A stretch of DNA of 64,000 bases from Pelobacter sp. GTDB lineage: Bacteria > Desulfobacterota > Desulfuromonadia > Geobacterales > Pseudopelobacteraceae. Under the pieces are notes generated by a model. It was given only the letters and a program-made list of their open reading frames with translations. It was not told the origin of the DNA and did not search any database. Shown here piece by piece: positions 50,101 to 59,400 of the stretch. Every line of letters starts with the position of its first letter. Position 1 is the stretch's first letter. The stretch covers positions 62,001 to 126,000 of the forward strand of contig JAVBXN010000018.1 in assembly GCA_030824515.1 (NCBI GenBank), written 5' to 3'. A program made the position numbers and the translations under genes.

Positions 50101-50176
50101 CGGGATGATCAACAAGCCGTATAACTTTGATCATCTGCGGGAAGTTCTTAGGGGTGTTGTGGAGGGAGCGAAGTAA
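47135..50176 (+). CDS. Hybrid sensor histidine kinase with periplasmic solute-binding sensor
   Basis: 1013 aa. Domains in order: signal peptide (1-22); a family-3 solute-binding domain (~28-245, IRIAAFNFYPTIFQ, EVDVLTNVALTAERTQF); one membrane segment (~268-288); a coiled coil (~300-350); PAS (~355-465); GAF-like (~470-610); the phospho-acceptor domain with His652 in GGIAHDFNN; an ATPase domain with SDNGCGMDEDTRRRIFEPF and GRGLGMSAVLGIV; and a C-terminal receiver with Asp944 in VVTDMGMPVMNG. It should sense an amino-acid-like or other small ligand outside the membrane and relay phosphate internally. No partner regulator is adjacent, so its output is unknown. Confidence 0.93.
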   Translation: MKRILLLLVITIILATASLVSADTPTPPKIRIAAFNFYPTIFQAKDGSVQGFYVDFLSEIAKREGWAIEYVYGNWSEGLSRIKSGEVDVLTNVALTAERTQFMDYGKVPLLTVWAELYAPNGSPIDNIMNVKNKKIALMKGDFNAANFKNIVEKFGIPCTYLEYGSFEEVFKAISARQVDAGIVNNTFGTAKQSEYALKSTGVIFNPFDIFFTVAKGKNSVVLATLDRYLEEWRKNESSPYHKARESWSHKSASTIRVVHPWMKKAAVISGILLCVAVGFVILLRIQVRRKTAEIMKYTDELQLANLQLENEVAEREAAQEALQEQTAILEEEIEERRRAETELIANTEDLKEAQRIAHVGSWRLDVASNKVIWSEELYRMYGFDPKLPPPPYSEHQKLFTPESWKKLSTALQNTQNTGNPYDLELETLRVDGSPGWMWVYGMTVLDASGITVGLRGMAQDITERKQVEGVQSYLLHISSLRTSEDFFELLASYLANILGMDYVCIDTLHGDSLTARTLAIYNDGKFEDNVEYALKDTPCGDVVGKEVCVFPREVRKLFPQDAVLQDLQAESYVGTTLWGYDMKPIGLIAVIGRKELNSSHFAETVLRLVSMRAAGELERRKVEEEKSLLEQQFQQTQKLESLGVLAGGIAHDFNNILAIIMGNCSLAAMDDENAGKYIPEIEKASERAAALCRQMLAYAGKASLTQTQVNTRMLVDEMVTMLKTTTQQNVLIKPELGTDIPMITGDASQIRQVVMNLIINAAEAIGDAEGEIDVKLAKAEIKEQQTEKDHLGFIIPAGRYICFEVSDNGCGMDEDTRRRIFEPFYTTKFTGRGLGMSAVLGIVKAHNGALQLESHPGQGTTFKVYLPVQISKSETEEAHQKAVSAAWHGSGTILLAEDEVQVKSIAIALLQNLGFTVLDAANGKEALELYQQNAADIALVVTDMGMPVMNGYELFYKLKQLDPQLPIIISSGFGEGDIGSKIPREEIAGMINKPYNFDHLREVLRGVVEGAK

Positions 50177-50275
50177 ACTTGTGCCCGAGGGGAAATTCTA
50201 AAATTTCAGAATAACGCCCTCTTATATAAAATCCGAATTTCTATTTACACAATCTGGTTGACAGGCCCCAGGTAA

Positions 50276-50755
50276 TTACACAGTTTCCTTCAACCTTGAA
50301 AACAAGTTCTCAAGATAGCTGTAAGCTTCTGTGTAGATTCCTCCCTGACACTTTGACTCCCGCGGCCCCGCTACATTCAGGGTGCTGATGTACTGACCAT
50401 CTATCCAACGAATCACATGGGCCGGCTCAATAACCTTTGTATCATCGAGTTGAATGATCAGCCTCGGTTTGCCATACTGAACCGTAAATTCATACGTCAG
50501 CTTGGTTCCTCCGGAAAGGCCTTCTTCCTTATTGAGGATTAGAGTACCGTCTGACTCAATGACATTCTTTTCTGTCCGGTAGTAGGATTCCGGAGATTCC
50601 AGTTCAGTCATCGGGTAATGCTCCGGAATTACGCCATCCTCGGCTCGCCGTCCCTTTGGGCAATAGCCACCAATCGGAAATCCGGCATTGAGGGCAGCAT
50701 CCAGACCGGCACGGTCCACACCGGTCTGCCCGCCTGATATAACCTTGCGAATCAT
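50276..50755 (-). CDS. YpsA/SLOG-fold protein (putative molybdenum carrier family)
   Basis: 159 aa. The opening KVISGGQTGVDRAGLDAAL is the nucleotide-binding loop of the putative molybdenum carrier (cpYpsA) family. YYRTEKNVIESDGTLIL and GGTKLTYEFTVQYGKP follow the family. Binding a nucleotide or nucleotide-derived ligand is expected; evidence for a molybdenum role in this family is thin. The start overlaps the ihfA-like stop by 4 bp. Confidence 0.8.
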   Translation of the reverse strand: MIRKVISGGQTGVDRAGLDAALNAGFPIGGYCPKGRRAEDGVIPEHYPMTELESPESYYRTEKNVIESDGTLILNKEEGLSGGTKLTYEFTVQYGKPRLIIQLDDTKVIEPAHVIRWIDGQYISTLNVAGPRESKCQGGIYTEAYSYLENLFSRLKETV

Positions 50756-51036
50756 TCAGAGTCCCCGTTAACCGCCTGTCGCAGAAGCGTACTTGGCTTG
50801 AAAGTCAAAACGCGCCTGGAGGTGATGGTGATCGCCTCGCCGGTCTGCGGATTGCGGCCGCGGCGGTCAGCTTTACTTTTGACAACAAAGCTGCCAAAGC
50901 CGGATATCTTCAGGTTCTCGCCGGATTCAAGGGTGGTTTTCATGGTGGACAGCACCGCTTCCAGCATTTCGGCGGATTCCTTGTTTGGAATATCGAGACT
51001 TGTGCGGATACGTTCGATTATGTCGGCTTTGGTCAT
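50752..51036 (-). CDS. ihfA: Integration host factor alpha-type DNA-bending protein
   Basis: 94 aa from ATG 51036, after AGAGGAAACA; a 10-codon extension is possible. The HU/IHF fold shows ENLKISGFGSFVVKSKADRRGRNPQTGEAI in segments and RRVLTFKPSTLLR. The GRNP tip with its proline is the DNA-bending arm. It is closer to IHF-alpha than HU. A house copy would normally sit beside pheT, so this is probably an extra copy. Confidence 0.85.
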   Translation of the reverse strand: MTKADIIERIRTSLDIPNKESAEMLEAVLSTMKTTLESGENLKISGFGSFVVKSKADRRGRNPQTGEAITITSRRVLTFKPSTLLRQAVNGDSE

Positions 51037-51211
51037 TGTTTCCTCTGTCTTATGAAGTTTAATCATACTAACTTTGAAACCATCATTTTCCCAATATCTT
51101 GAACAATTCTAAAAGATCTGAGTTCTGTTGAATAAGCATCCTGCACCTCCAGATAGCAGCGCCGTGCCGACTAACGGATATCACGAATCCGGTCCGGCCG
51201 CTCTTCAATTA

Positions 51212-51991
51212 TTACAGAGAGTCATAAATCTGTCTGATCTCCACTTGGCCGTGCTGGCGTTCCAATCGCCTTACAATGAAGTGCCCCCGCCCCATGTCCT
51301 GAAAATGATCAATGAAAAGGGTATTTATCACCGCGCCACCTATTGCGCCAACAATTGGCACTGCCTGGGCAGCCGCCTTTTCCGAGACGACAATTGAAAA
51401 TCGGGATGCAATTTGGGAAATTAACCTGACGATAGCGGGTGCTCCATGCTGCGACAAACCTTTCTTTGTCACATGTGCGGCAGCTTCAGAGATTGCCTTG
51501 GCAAGTGCTGTCCGTGCAGCAAAATAACCTACTTCCGTTCCGTTATCATTTTTCGATGTGCCACCAAGTGCCAACACCTGAAGGCATTGCAATTTTGCAT
51601 CCGTGCTATGCAAATTTTCTCCTTCGCTGCGGGCAATATCAGCAATGGAGCGCAACATGATTGTAGTAGAAACTGGTAGCTCGATTGCAAGGCCCGGTAG
51701 GCCGAACAGGCCGCCAGTAACACCAGTCGCTCCAACTGCAAATTTATGCCACCAGTTGGATGAAACTCCCCGTTCGTTTTTGTCTATAGTAAAAAGCGCA
51801 ACATCCAGTGCCTTTTCGATTGATTTTTGTGTCACATCATTGACAGTCGCGATAACTGTTTCCGGAAGCTTTTTGAGCATTGTTTCAATAGGTGTGCCGA
51901 CAAAATTACCGACTTTGGCAGCAAGTCCAGGATTTTCCAGAAAAGTTTTTGCTCTCTTGAGATCACTAATCTCAGATGGTGATAACGTCAT
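51212..51991 (-). CDS. EcsC-family protein
   Basis: 259 aa. GGLFGLPGLAIELPVSTTIMLRSIADIARSEGENL in segments is the EcsC signature, and a hydrophobic C-terminal section follows (GAIGGAVINTLFIDHFQDMGRGHF). The family is widespread with no agreed function; Bacillus EcsC sits with an ABC transporter, which is absent here. No signal peptide. Ends about 40 bp from a short palindrome-free gap. Confidence 0.82.
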   Translation of the reverse strand: MTLSPSEISDLKRAKTFLENPGLAAKVGNFVGTPIETMLKKLPETVIATVNDVTQKSIEKALDVALFTIDKNERGVSSNWWHKFAVGATGVTGGLFGLPGLAIELPVSTTIMLRSIADIARSEGENLHSTDAKLQCLQVLALGGTSKNDNGTEVGYFAARTALAKAISEAAAHVTKKGLSQHGAPAIVRLISQIASRFSIVVSEKAAAQAVPIVGAIGGAVINTLFIDHFQDMGRGHFIVRRLERQHGQVEIRQIYDSL

Positions 51992-52791
51992 TTGTAATTC
52001 TCCAGAAAAATGACTGTCTGTACCGTTTTTCGAACTAAATCCTCATAACTCATTTAAAAAACAAGTAATGTGTCAATGAAAAACAACTGCTGTTGGAATT
52101 ACCAACTTTGTCTGATTCTGCCAGGGATTTATAATAAGCGGTCTGCCGTACCCTGATAACTGATTCAACCGGCAAATACGCCAGCATGCAAGGGGTGGTG
52201 GGAAATTGCCACGAAGGTATTTCATTGCATCTTCACCCACCCCTCAGTCCCCTCCCGTCAAGGGAGGGGAAGCTGAAAGCAACTACCTAACCGGAAGTCA
52301 CTGGTATTTGTTCGTGGTATAGCACGGATAATCAGCATTTATACACTTATTGCGAAATAATTACATACAAACTGCGTAGATCCATTAGCAGCGCCGGACG
52401 TGCCGTTTCCGTCCCATAATGTCCGAAAGAAAAACCTGGCCTATAAGCTCTCTAGCGCCCAGTCCGATTCGGACCCCAACCTGAACGAACCTCCCCAAAA
52501 TAAATTCAAACAATCCAAGCCCTTCAAAGCGTCCCTCAATATGTTGAAGTTCTGTCATATCTCGTGGTCAATCAATCATTTCATATTTACCCAATATTCC
52601 GCGACACCAGTCTACCACCCTGTTTTAAAAGGTTAATCAAGTCATAATTCTCATATTTGATTTTTGGCAGGCCAATTGCTCTACGGTGGATAACAAAACC
52701 AGCGCCATGGAAGTCATTTTGATGGAGTAACTTAAAAGAGGGATGTACTGCTGCAAACTAACCACACCGTTGTCAACCAAAGGAGAACATC
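51992..52791. other. 800-bp gap with a G/C hairpin and no convincing gene
   Basis: No coding frame with family resemblance was found. CCCCTCCC (52249-52256) and GGGAGGGG (52262-52269) form a compact hairpin, within a C-rich string like dispersed repeats of other genomes. A 78-codon frame at 52400-52636 has no ribosome site or recognisable sequence. The 3' end holds the promoter and AAAGGAGAAC ribosome site of the next gene. Confidence 0.5.
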
Positions 52792-53439
52792 ATGAAAATC
52801 AGAAAACACCTGCTTGCATTTTTCGCCATGCTTTTACTCGGAACCAGCACCATCCTGGGCGGTTGCGCCACCACCGGCATGGACCGATCAGTAAAAACCT
52901 CCAACTCGATACGGGATGTTGATAAAGAGATCAGAAAAATGATGGTCCAGATCGACGTAACCGCTGCATCACTCGACTCCCTGGTCATGCCGGGTCAATC
53001 CAACCTGAAAAAGTCCTTTGACACATATTCGGACAACGTCGCCAAGCTTGACAGTGAGGGCAAGCGGGTACTCAAACGCACGGACGAGATGAAATCAAAC
53101 AGCAAGGAGTATTTTGGCGAATGGGAAAAACAGGGAGATGCCTTTACAAATGCGGAGATTCGTGAACTCAGCACGGAGCGACGTAACAAACTGGCCGAAA
53201 GCTATGCTCGCGTGCCCGCTGCGAGTTCGGGAATCAAAGGCACCTATAATGCCTACCTGACCGACCTGAAAGAAATCCAGAAATTCCTTTCCACCGACTT
53301 GACGCCCAAAGGGATCGAAGCGATTACACCGGTCGCCCAGAAATCCGTTCAGGACCTGGATGCCTTAAAAGCCTCGCTGGTGCCGGTAATAACCGCATTG
53401 GATGAAATAAAGGCAGAGCTGTACTCCAACAAGAAATAG
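52792..53439 (+). CDS. DUF2959 lipoprotein
   Basis: 215 aa with lipobox LGGC (Cys~25) after a 24-residue signal, so it should be anchored in a membrane facing the periplasm. The rest is almost entirely helical and coiled-coil-like (SIRDVDKEIRKMMVQID, RVLKRTDEMKSNSKEYFGEW), matching DUF2959 by pattern. AAAGGAG lies 7 nt before ATG. Function unknown. It opens a short run of small envelope genes (52.8-54.1 kb). Confidence 0.85.
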   Translation: MKIRKHLLAFFAMLLLGTSTILGGCATTGMDRSVKTSNSIRDVDKEIRKMMVQIDVTAASLDSLVMPGQSNLKKSFDTYSDNVAKLDSEGKRVLKRTDEMKSNSKEYFGEWEKQGDAFTNAEIRELSTERRNKLAESYARVPAASSGIKGTYNAYLTDLKEIQKFLSTDLTPKGIEAITPVAQKSVQDLDALKASLVPVITALDEIKAELYSNKK

Positions 53440-53488
53440 TAGTTTCCGTACCGACAGAGTTGAATCGATAAGACCGGAGATATGATTT

Positions 53489-53899
53489 ATGCAACAGATT
53501 CTGACCATGGTGATATTTGCGCTTTCTGTTTCGATCATTTTTCCATGCAGTTCCACTGCCGAAGAAACAGGCGCCAAACCCAGGTTCATGGGTGTTTTCA
53601 AGGGAAGCTACCGGGATTCATATCCCCAGGCCGTCGTAGTCAAAAGATTTTTGATTACCAACGGGGCCTATGCGGTAAAGGTGCCGGCTATTGGTGATGA
53701 GGACACGATCCAGAAAATGAGTGACAAGGTCTTGAACGATTTCATCCAGAAAGGTTCCGGAAGTTGCACATCGCAATATTACGTGATTGAAGAGGTCGCC
53801 ACGGGATTGAACTACCATCCGGACGGCTCACTGTTATTGCATTCCGACGCCAACGTGGTCTGCTTCAACACAGCCACCCCGCTGAAAAAGCGGAAGTAA
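53489..53899 (+). CDS. Unrecognised small secreted protein
   Basis: 136 aa with a signal peptide ending near SSTAEE (residue ~24). The mature part has two late cysteines (SGSCTSQYYV, ANVVCFNTA) that could pair in the periplasm, and a basic end. It lies 49 bp after the DUF2959 gene and 44 bp before an lmo0937-type gene, so the three are probably one transcript. No family recognised. Confidence 0.65.
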   Translation: MQQILTMVIFALSVSIIFPCSSTAEETGAKPRFMGVFKGSYRDSYPQAVVVKRFLITNGAYAVKVPAIGDEDTIQKMSDKVLNDFIQKGSGSCTSQYYVIEEVATGLNYHPDGSLLLHSDANVVCFNTATPLKKRK

Positions 53900-53943
53900 T
53901 TTCCGAAACGCTCGGACAGGCAGCAAAAAGAGGGGGTGAAGTT

Positions 53944-54093
53944 ATGCTGTGGACAATCTGCGTTATTCTTATAGTGATGTGGCTCCTGGGTATGGTCACT
54001 TCGTACACCATGGGTGGTTTGATCCATATTCTGCTCGTAATCGCGATTATTGTGGTTCTGGTAAATGTTATCCAAGGCAGGAAGGCCCTGTAG
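53944..54093 (+). CDS. lmo0937-type small membrane protein (49 aa)
   Basis: Starts MLWTICVILIVMWLLGMV and ends with a second hydrophobic segment (LIHILLVIAIIVVLVNVI) and QGRKAL. This matches the short lmo0937-family membrane proteins: two helices joined by TSYTMGG. AGAGGGGGTGAAGTT precedes the ATG. Its small size makes it easy to overlook. These proteins are often stress-related, but function is not established. Confidence 0.85.
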   Translation: MLWTICVILIVMWLLGMVTSYTMGGLIHILLVIAIIVVLVNVIQGRKAL

Positions 54094-54128
54094 GGCGTGA
54101 GCAAAAATGGAACAGTCCAATTAGAACA

Positions 54129-54158
54129 AGAAAGGGCGCACTCAGGTGTGCCCTTTCT
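54129..54158 (+). terminator. Hairpin after the small membrane protein gene
   Basis: AGAAAGGGCGCAC pairs with GTGTGCCCTTTCT (one G-T pair) around TCAG. The sequence after it has no T-run, so strength is uncertain. Confidence 0.55.
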
Positions 54159-54263
54159 CACAGATAAATATTAATCACCATATATCTGACATGTCCTCTG
54201 AGGTTTGAGTGCCGGCTGCATAAAAAACAAACTTGAATCAAATCAAAAAGAAAGACAGGAATT

Positions 54264-56252
54264 ATGGATGACCACACTTCTGAATTGAATGGACGAATTG
54301 CGCGGCTGGAAGAATCAATACTGGAAAAAGGGAAAAAACTTGAAAAACTGCAGGATTCCGAGAAACGCTATCGACGGCTCTTTGAATCAGCCAAGGACGG
54401 TATTCTGATACTGGATGCTGAAACCGGCATGGTGGTTGACGTAAATCCGTTCCTGCTGCAGTTGCTGGGATATTCTTACGAAGCATTATGCGGTCAATAC
54501 ATCTGGGATCTCGGGGTATTCAAGGACATCGCCGCCTCCAAGGACGCTTTCAAGACCCTGCAGGATAACGAGTATATCCGCTACGAGGATTTACCGCTGG
54601 AAACCAGGGACGGGCAGCCCATAGCGGTGGAGTTTGTCAGTAATGTGTACCTGGTGGACCATAGCAAGGTGATCCAGTGCAATATCCGTGACATCACCGC
54701 CAACAAGCGGGCCAAGAACGAGCGCAAGCAGTTGATGGCGGCCATTGAGCAGGTCGGGGAAGGCATCGTCATGACCGATGCCCAGGGGATCATCCAGTTT
54801 ATCAATCCGGCCTTCATACGGATGAGCGGCTACAGTGGAAGGGAGGCCGTCGGCCTGAATTTGCGCATCCTCAAGAGCGGCGTACAGGATGAACAATTTT
54901 ACCGCGATCTCTGGTCAACCATATCGGGCGGCGACACATGGTCCGGCCGTATTGTCAACAAACGCAAGGACGGGACTTTCTACACCGAGGAGACGACGAT
55001 CTCGCCGGTGCGCGACGGTTCGGACCGGATCGTCAACTACGTGGCCGTCAAACGGGACATCACCGAGCATCTGCGGCTGGCGGCCCAATTCCAGCAGGCC
55101 CAGAAACTGGAAGCGGTTGGCCTGCTGGCCGGTGGAGTGGCCCACGATTACAACAACATGCTGACCGTGATCCTCTGTTATGCAGAACTGGCTCTGCGAA
55201 AGGTAGACGCTTCCCAGCCGCTGCGTACCGACCTGGAGGAGATCATTAAAGCAGCAAGATGCTCTGCGGACATAACCAAACAATTACTGGCCTTTGCCCG
55301 CAAGCAGACTATTTCACCCGAGGTGCTGGACCTGAACCGGAATGTGGAGAGCATGCTCACGATGCTGCAACGGCTTATCGGTGAGGACATCGATCTGGCC
55401 TGGATGCCCGAGGCGGGGCTGTGGCCGGTCAAAATGGACCCGGCCCAGGTCGATCAGATTTTGGCTAACCTCTGTGTCAATGCCAGGGACGCTATTGGCG
55501 ACGTCGGCAAGATCACGATAGAAACCGGAAACGAAGTCTTTGACGAGGCCTATTGCGCCTATAATTCCGGGTTTGTAGCGGGAGAGTATGTGATGCTGGC
55601 GGTCAGCGACGATGGCTGCGGCATGGACAAGGAGACCATCGACAAGATTTTCGAGCCGTTTTTCACCAGCAAGGGTATTGGCAAGGGCACCGGCCTGGGA
55701 CTATCAACGGTGTATGGCATAGTCAAGCAGAACAATGGTTTCATCAATGTCTACAGCGAACCTGAAAAAGGAACAACCTTCAAAATCTACCTCCCCAGAG
55801 AAACAGGCCAGGCTGTCGTCGTAGCAATGGAAATTGTGGCGGAAATACCGCTGAGCCATGGAGAGGCGGTCCTGGTGGTGGAAGATGAACCTTCAATACT
55901 GAATGTGGAGAAAAAGATGCTGGAAGAGTTGGGGTATCGAGTGCTGGCAGCGGGCACGCCTACCGAAGCCCTCATACTGGCCAGGGACCATTCCGGCGAG
56001 TTGCGGCTGGTCGTCACCGACGTCGTCATGCCTGAAATGAACGGCCGGGAGCTGGCAACACGGCTGCAATCACTTTATCCGGACATTAAAATCCTGTTCA
56101 TGTCCGGTTATACCGCCGACGTTATCGCCCACCGGGGGGTGCTGGACCAGGGAGTCAACTTCATCCAGAAACCGTTTTCGATGAAGAACCTGGCGGTGAA
56201 GGTGCGACAGGCATTGGGAGATGATTTGCCCAAGCCGGCTGCAGAGGTTTAG
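54264..56252 (+). CDS. Hybrid sensor histidine kinase with two PAS domains
   Basis: 662 aa, apparently cytoplasmic (no membrane segment). An N-terminal coiled coil (~1-35) leads to PAS 1 (~38-150, LFESAKDGILILD) and PAS 2 (~155-275, AIEQVGEGIVMTDAQG). The phospho-acceptor His294 is in GGVAHDYNNML, the ATPase domain has SDDGCGMDKETIDKIFEPFF and GTGLGLSTVYGIV, and the C-terminal receiver has Asp586 in VVTDVVMPEMNG. The PAS domains could bind heme, flavin or another ligand; the cofactor is not predictable. It stands alone, with no regulator beside it. Confidence 0.93.
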   Translation: MDDHTSELNGRIARLEESILEKGKKLEKLQDSEKRYRRLFESAKDGILILDAETGMVVDVNPFLLQLLGYSYEALCGQYIWDLGVFKDIAASKDAFKTLQDNEYIRYEDLPLETRDGQPIAVEFVSNVYLVDHSKVIQCNIRDITANKRAKNERKQLMAAIEQVGEGIVMTDAQGIIQFINPAFIRMSGYSGREAVGLNLRILKSGVQDEQFYRDLWSTISGGDTWSGRIVNKRKDGTFYTEETTISPVRDGSDRIVNYVAVKRDITEHLRLAAQFQQAQKLEAVGLLAGGVAHDYNNMLTVILCYAELALRKVDASQPLRTDLEEIIKAARCSADITKQLLAFARKQTISPEVLDLNRNVESMLTMLQRLIGEDIDLAWMPEAGLWPVKMDPAQVDQILANLCVNARDAIGDVGKITIETGNEVFDEAYCAYNSGFVAGEYVMLAVSDDGCGMDKETIDKIFEPFFTSKGIGKGTGLGLSTVYGIVKQNNGFINVYSEPEKGTTFKIYLPRETGQAVVVAMEIVAEIPLSHGEAVLVVEDEPSILNVEKKMLEELGYRVLAAGTPTEALILARDHSGELRLVVTDVVMPEMNGRELATRLQSLYPDIKILFMSGYTADVIAHRGVLDQGVNFIQKPFSMKNLAVKVRQALGDDLPKPAAEV

Positions 56253-56267
56253 AACATGAATATTCAT

Positions 56268-56427
56268 AAACCGCCGAGAAAAACGGATGCACGCCGAGAA
56301 AACCAGGACTTACAACAAAAAAGTTGATCACCTTATGGGTTAAATCAGTATTTTGTTCAAGCTTTTGAATTCTCGCTTAGAAGCGCCTACTTCTGGCGGC
56401 GTGTATCGGCGTTCATCGGCGGTTAAA
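56268..56427. repeat. Inverted pair of CGCCGA-type dispersed repeats
   Basis: ACCGCCGAGAAAAACGGATG (from 56269) continues with CACGCCGAGAAAAC; the opposite orientation occurs at 56395-56427, whose complement reads AACCGCCGATGAACGCCGAT then ACACGCCGCC. Spaced CGCCGA units of this kind are dispersed through Geobacter-type genomes. The pair flanks ~90 bp of A+T-rich sequence in the gap between convergent genes. Confidence 0.5.
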
Positions 56428-56445
56428 TATTTTTTCCAGTTTATC

Positions 56446-59400
56446 CTACTTGAACTCCAGCTTGTAATAGAGATCGGCGCCGCTCTCGCCACCGCCGGTC
56501 TGGGTTTCAATCTGCCAATTCTTGTAGATATCGTAACGCAGCCGGAAGATGCTGTTCCCGGTAAACAGTGACTTGCCGTAACTGAAATAGAGTTGCGGAG
56601 TCAGATACTTGCCAACAGTAAGCACGGTCTCGGTGATTCCGGGCTGCTGCGCCGCCGGCAATGCTCCGGGAGGGGTCACCTGGAGCGGTTTGTATCCCAT
56701 GGCGCTGTTGGTCCCTCCCACACCTCCCTGGATCTCCAGGGTACTCAACCCCAGATAGTTCTTTATCTGTTCCTGCAGCACCGCCGCCTGACCGGACCGG
56801 AGCAACGCTCCGGCAGCCTGGGTCAGCAGGCTGGCCTGTTCGCCGCTGCTGCCGAGCGGATGGCCGAGGACGATATACGCCAGCACATCGACGTCCGGCA
56901 TGGCCGGCTCGGAGTAGAGCCTGGTAATCGGCCTCTGGAGAGTGCCGGTAACCGTTACGCCGGCGCGGATGTCGCCGATGCTGCGCAGCGCCAGCACATC
57001 AATGCTCGGGCGATTAATGGCGCCTCCGGCGAAGAACAGCCGGCCGCGAACTATTTCCAGGTTTACCCCGTAGGTGCGATAGCGCCCCTTGATCACCTTG
57101 ATCTCGCCTTTGCTGGTGATATTGTCGAGACTGTCCAGAGACAGGTTCAGGGCTCCGCCCAACTGGGCGTCAATCCCGGCCACCTTGACGAAAACCCGGT
57201 CACCGAGCAGCACCCGCACCTGAACATCCAGGGCCATTGGAGAAACGGCGGCTGGTTGAACAGCCCTCCCCTCGCGGATGACATCGCTGCTGGGCGTGAC
57301 AACCGTGCCGGACTGGGCTCCGACGATGCGCAGTTCAGGCAGGCGCAGTTCACCGCGCACCTTGAGTTTTTGGGGAGTCCCTTCGAAGCTGAGCTTGGGC
57401 GTAGCAAGAATCTTGAGTTCGGGAAAATCCACGGTCTGGAAATTTTCGCCTTCGATGGAACCCTGATAACCGGTCACCCGCCAGCCGTCCAGCGTAATCA
57501 GCGCCGTCCCCTCGATATGACCTGCGCCGGAAAGCGCCCGGTAGGAATCAATCCGGATAAGGTTCTTTTCCAGGCGGGCCGCCAGTTGAACGTCCCTGAG
57601 GTGAGTCCCGGCGGTGGGCAGATATGCGCCGGCCCTGCTCAACTGCAGTTTCCCGCCGATCGTCGGCGCTTCCCAGGTACCGCCGGCGACGAGCCGGGCC
57701 TCAAGTTCTCCGGAGCTTTCCTGCACCAGTCCCGGGAAAAGCGCGGTTATGATTCCCTTTTCCCGGACCTGCCCGGCAAGTGAGGCCTTGAGCGCCCCTT
57801 TCGGATTTACGGCAAGCGGGAAACGTGCCGGCAACGGAAGCTGGAAATTTCCCCCGGCCTGACCGTGATCGGCCATGACCAGGGAGAAGTCGCCGGACAG
57901 AGTTTCTCCACGCCAGCCCCAGGAGGCGGTTACCGTCGAAAAATCGAGTTTCAGCTCACCGTCAGGCCTTTGCTGGTGGATCATCCCACCGGAGAGCACG
58001 GCATTGCCGGCCAGTTCGAAGCGTTGTCCCGGAAGCATGGCCCCTTTGGCCCGGCCGCTGATCCGACCTTCGAGAACAGTGTCCGATGGGAGCCATGGTT
58101 TGAACAGCGCCAGGTCGATCCCGCTCAGATCCGCCGTCAGCTTCCCGTTTTCGGGCAGGGACATGCCAAGTGGAGCGGATGAGGCAAAGCTGCCCTTCAA
58201 CCGGCCGCCGTCAGACGTGTTGAGTTCCAGATCGGCTCGCAGGCCCTGTTCATTTCCGTCAAAGGTTAACGTGCTGTTCCGGAACGTGACACCGGTTCCC
58301 CGCCCGGCAAATGTTCCGCTGGCGGAGGCATTACCGGCCAGGGCCAGCCGTTTTCCGCCCAGAAGGTCAAGACGGACCTTACCGTGGCTGATTCCCGAGA
58401 ACTTCATATCCTTCAGATAACGATTGGCCCTGGACAGGTCAAGGGCGCTCCATTGCGCCCGCACCTGACCGCCGAGCGGCTTCAGGAGCAGATTTGCCGA
58501 GAGTTCGAGGCGCTCGCCGGCGCCGGCCGAGAGGGACAGGTTGGAGAGGGAGAACTTGTCGGCGCTGACGGCAAATGCCGCCGGAGCCGTCATGTTCCAG
58601 GGACCGCTGCTGTCCCGGCCGGACAGGCTGCCGATCTCGCCCTTCCAGAGCCCGTCGTTGTAACCTGCATTCAGGGCCAGCCGCGCGTCGCTGCTGCCCG
58701 AACGCAGGGTGACTTTCAGGCCGTGGCGCGGCAACGTGCCGTCCGCGGCCAGAGACACGCTATCCAGGGCATAACCGTCATGGACCACATTCTTGAGTGA
58801 TGCGCTGAGATGCACTGGATAACCGGCTCCCGGTTCAAGCCGGGCAGTCAGGTTTACGGCTGCCACGTGCGTCCCGGAGTAGGCCAGCCGGCTGCCTGTG
58901 GCGACCAGGGCGCCACCGGGCCTGCCGTCGTTCCAGCTCACCCAGCCGTCGGCCCGGAGTGTCCCGGCCGATCCGGGAACCAGCCGGGAGAAGTCGCTGA
59001 TCCGTGCGGTCAGGTCAATCCGTTCTTTCAACTCTCCCGAGGCCTGCAGATCAAAGCCTTTACCCTGCAGAGCAAGCCGGGAGATAGTGAGGTTGTCACC
59101 GCTGAAAGCGGCTTTGAGCTCGCCGGTCAGCGCCTGTCCGTGCAGGCGGCTTTCCAGCAGCGAGCCACTGACGCTTCCCGTGAGGGGCGCCTGCCCTGCC
59201 CGGCCCAGTCTGCCGGTTGCGTTGAAATTCGCCAGACCCTTCCAGCCCGGATCAATCCTGGCCGGGTTGAGATTCCGGCCGCTGATCGCCCCCTGCATGC
59301 TAAAGCCGTCGCGCCAGTTCAGATCCAGATTTCCCGCCAGGGTTCCATCCAGAAGCTTGCCGTTCAACGGGGCCAGCTTCATCCCTGCTCCGGTACCGGC

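Noticed and set aside
52400-52636. 78-codon plus-strand frame in the 800-bp gap
   Set aside because: No ribosome site, odd composition and no family resemblance.
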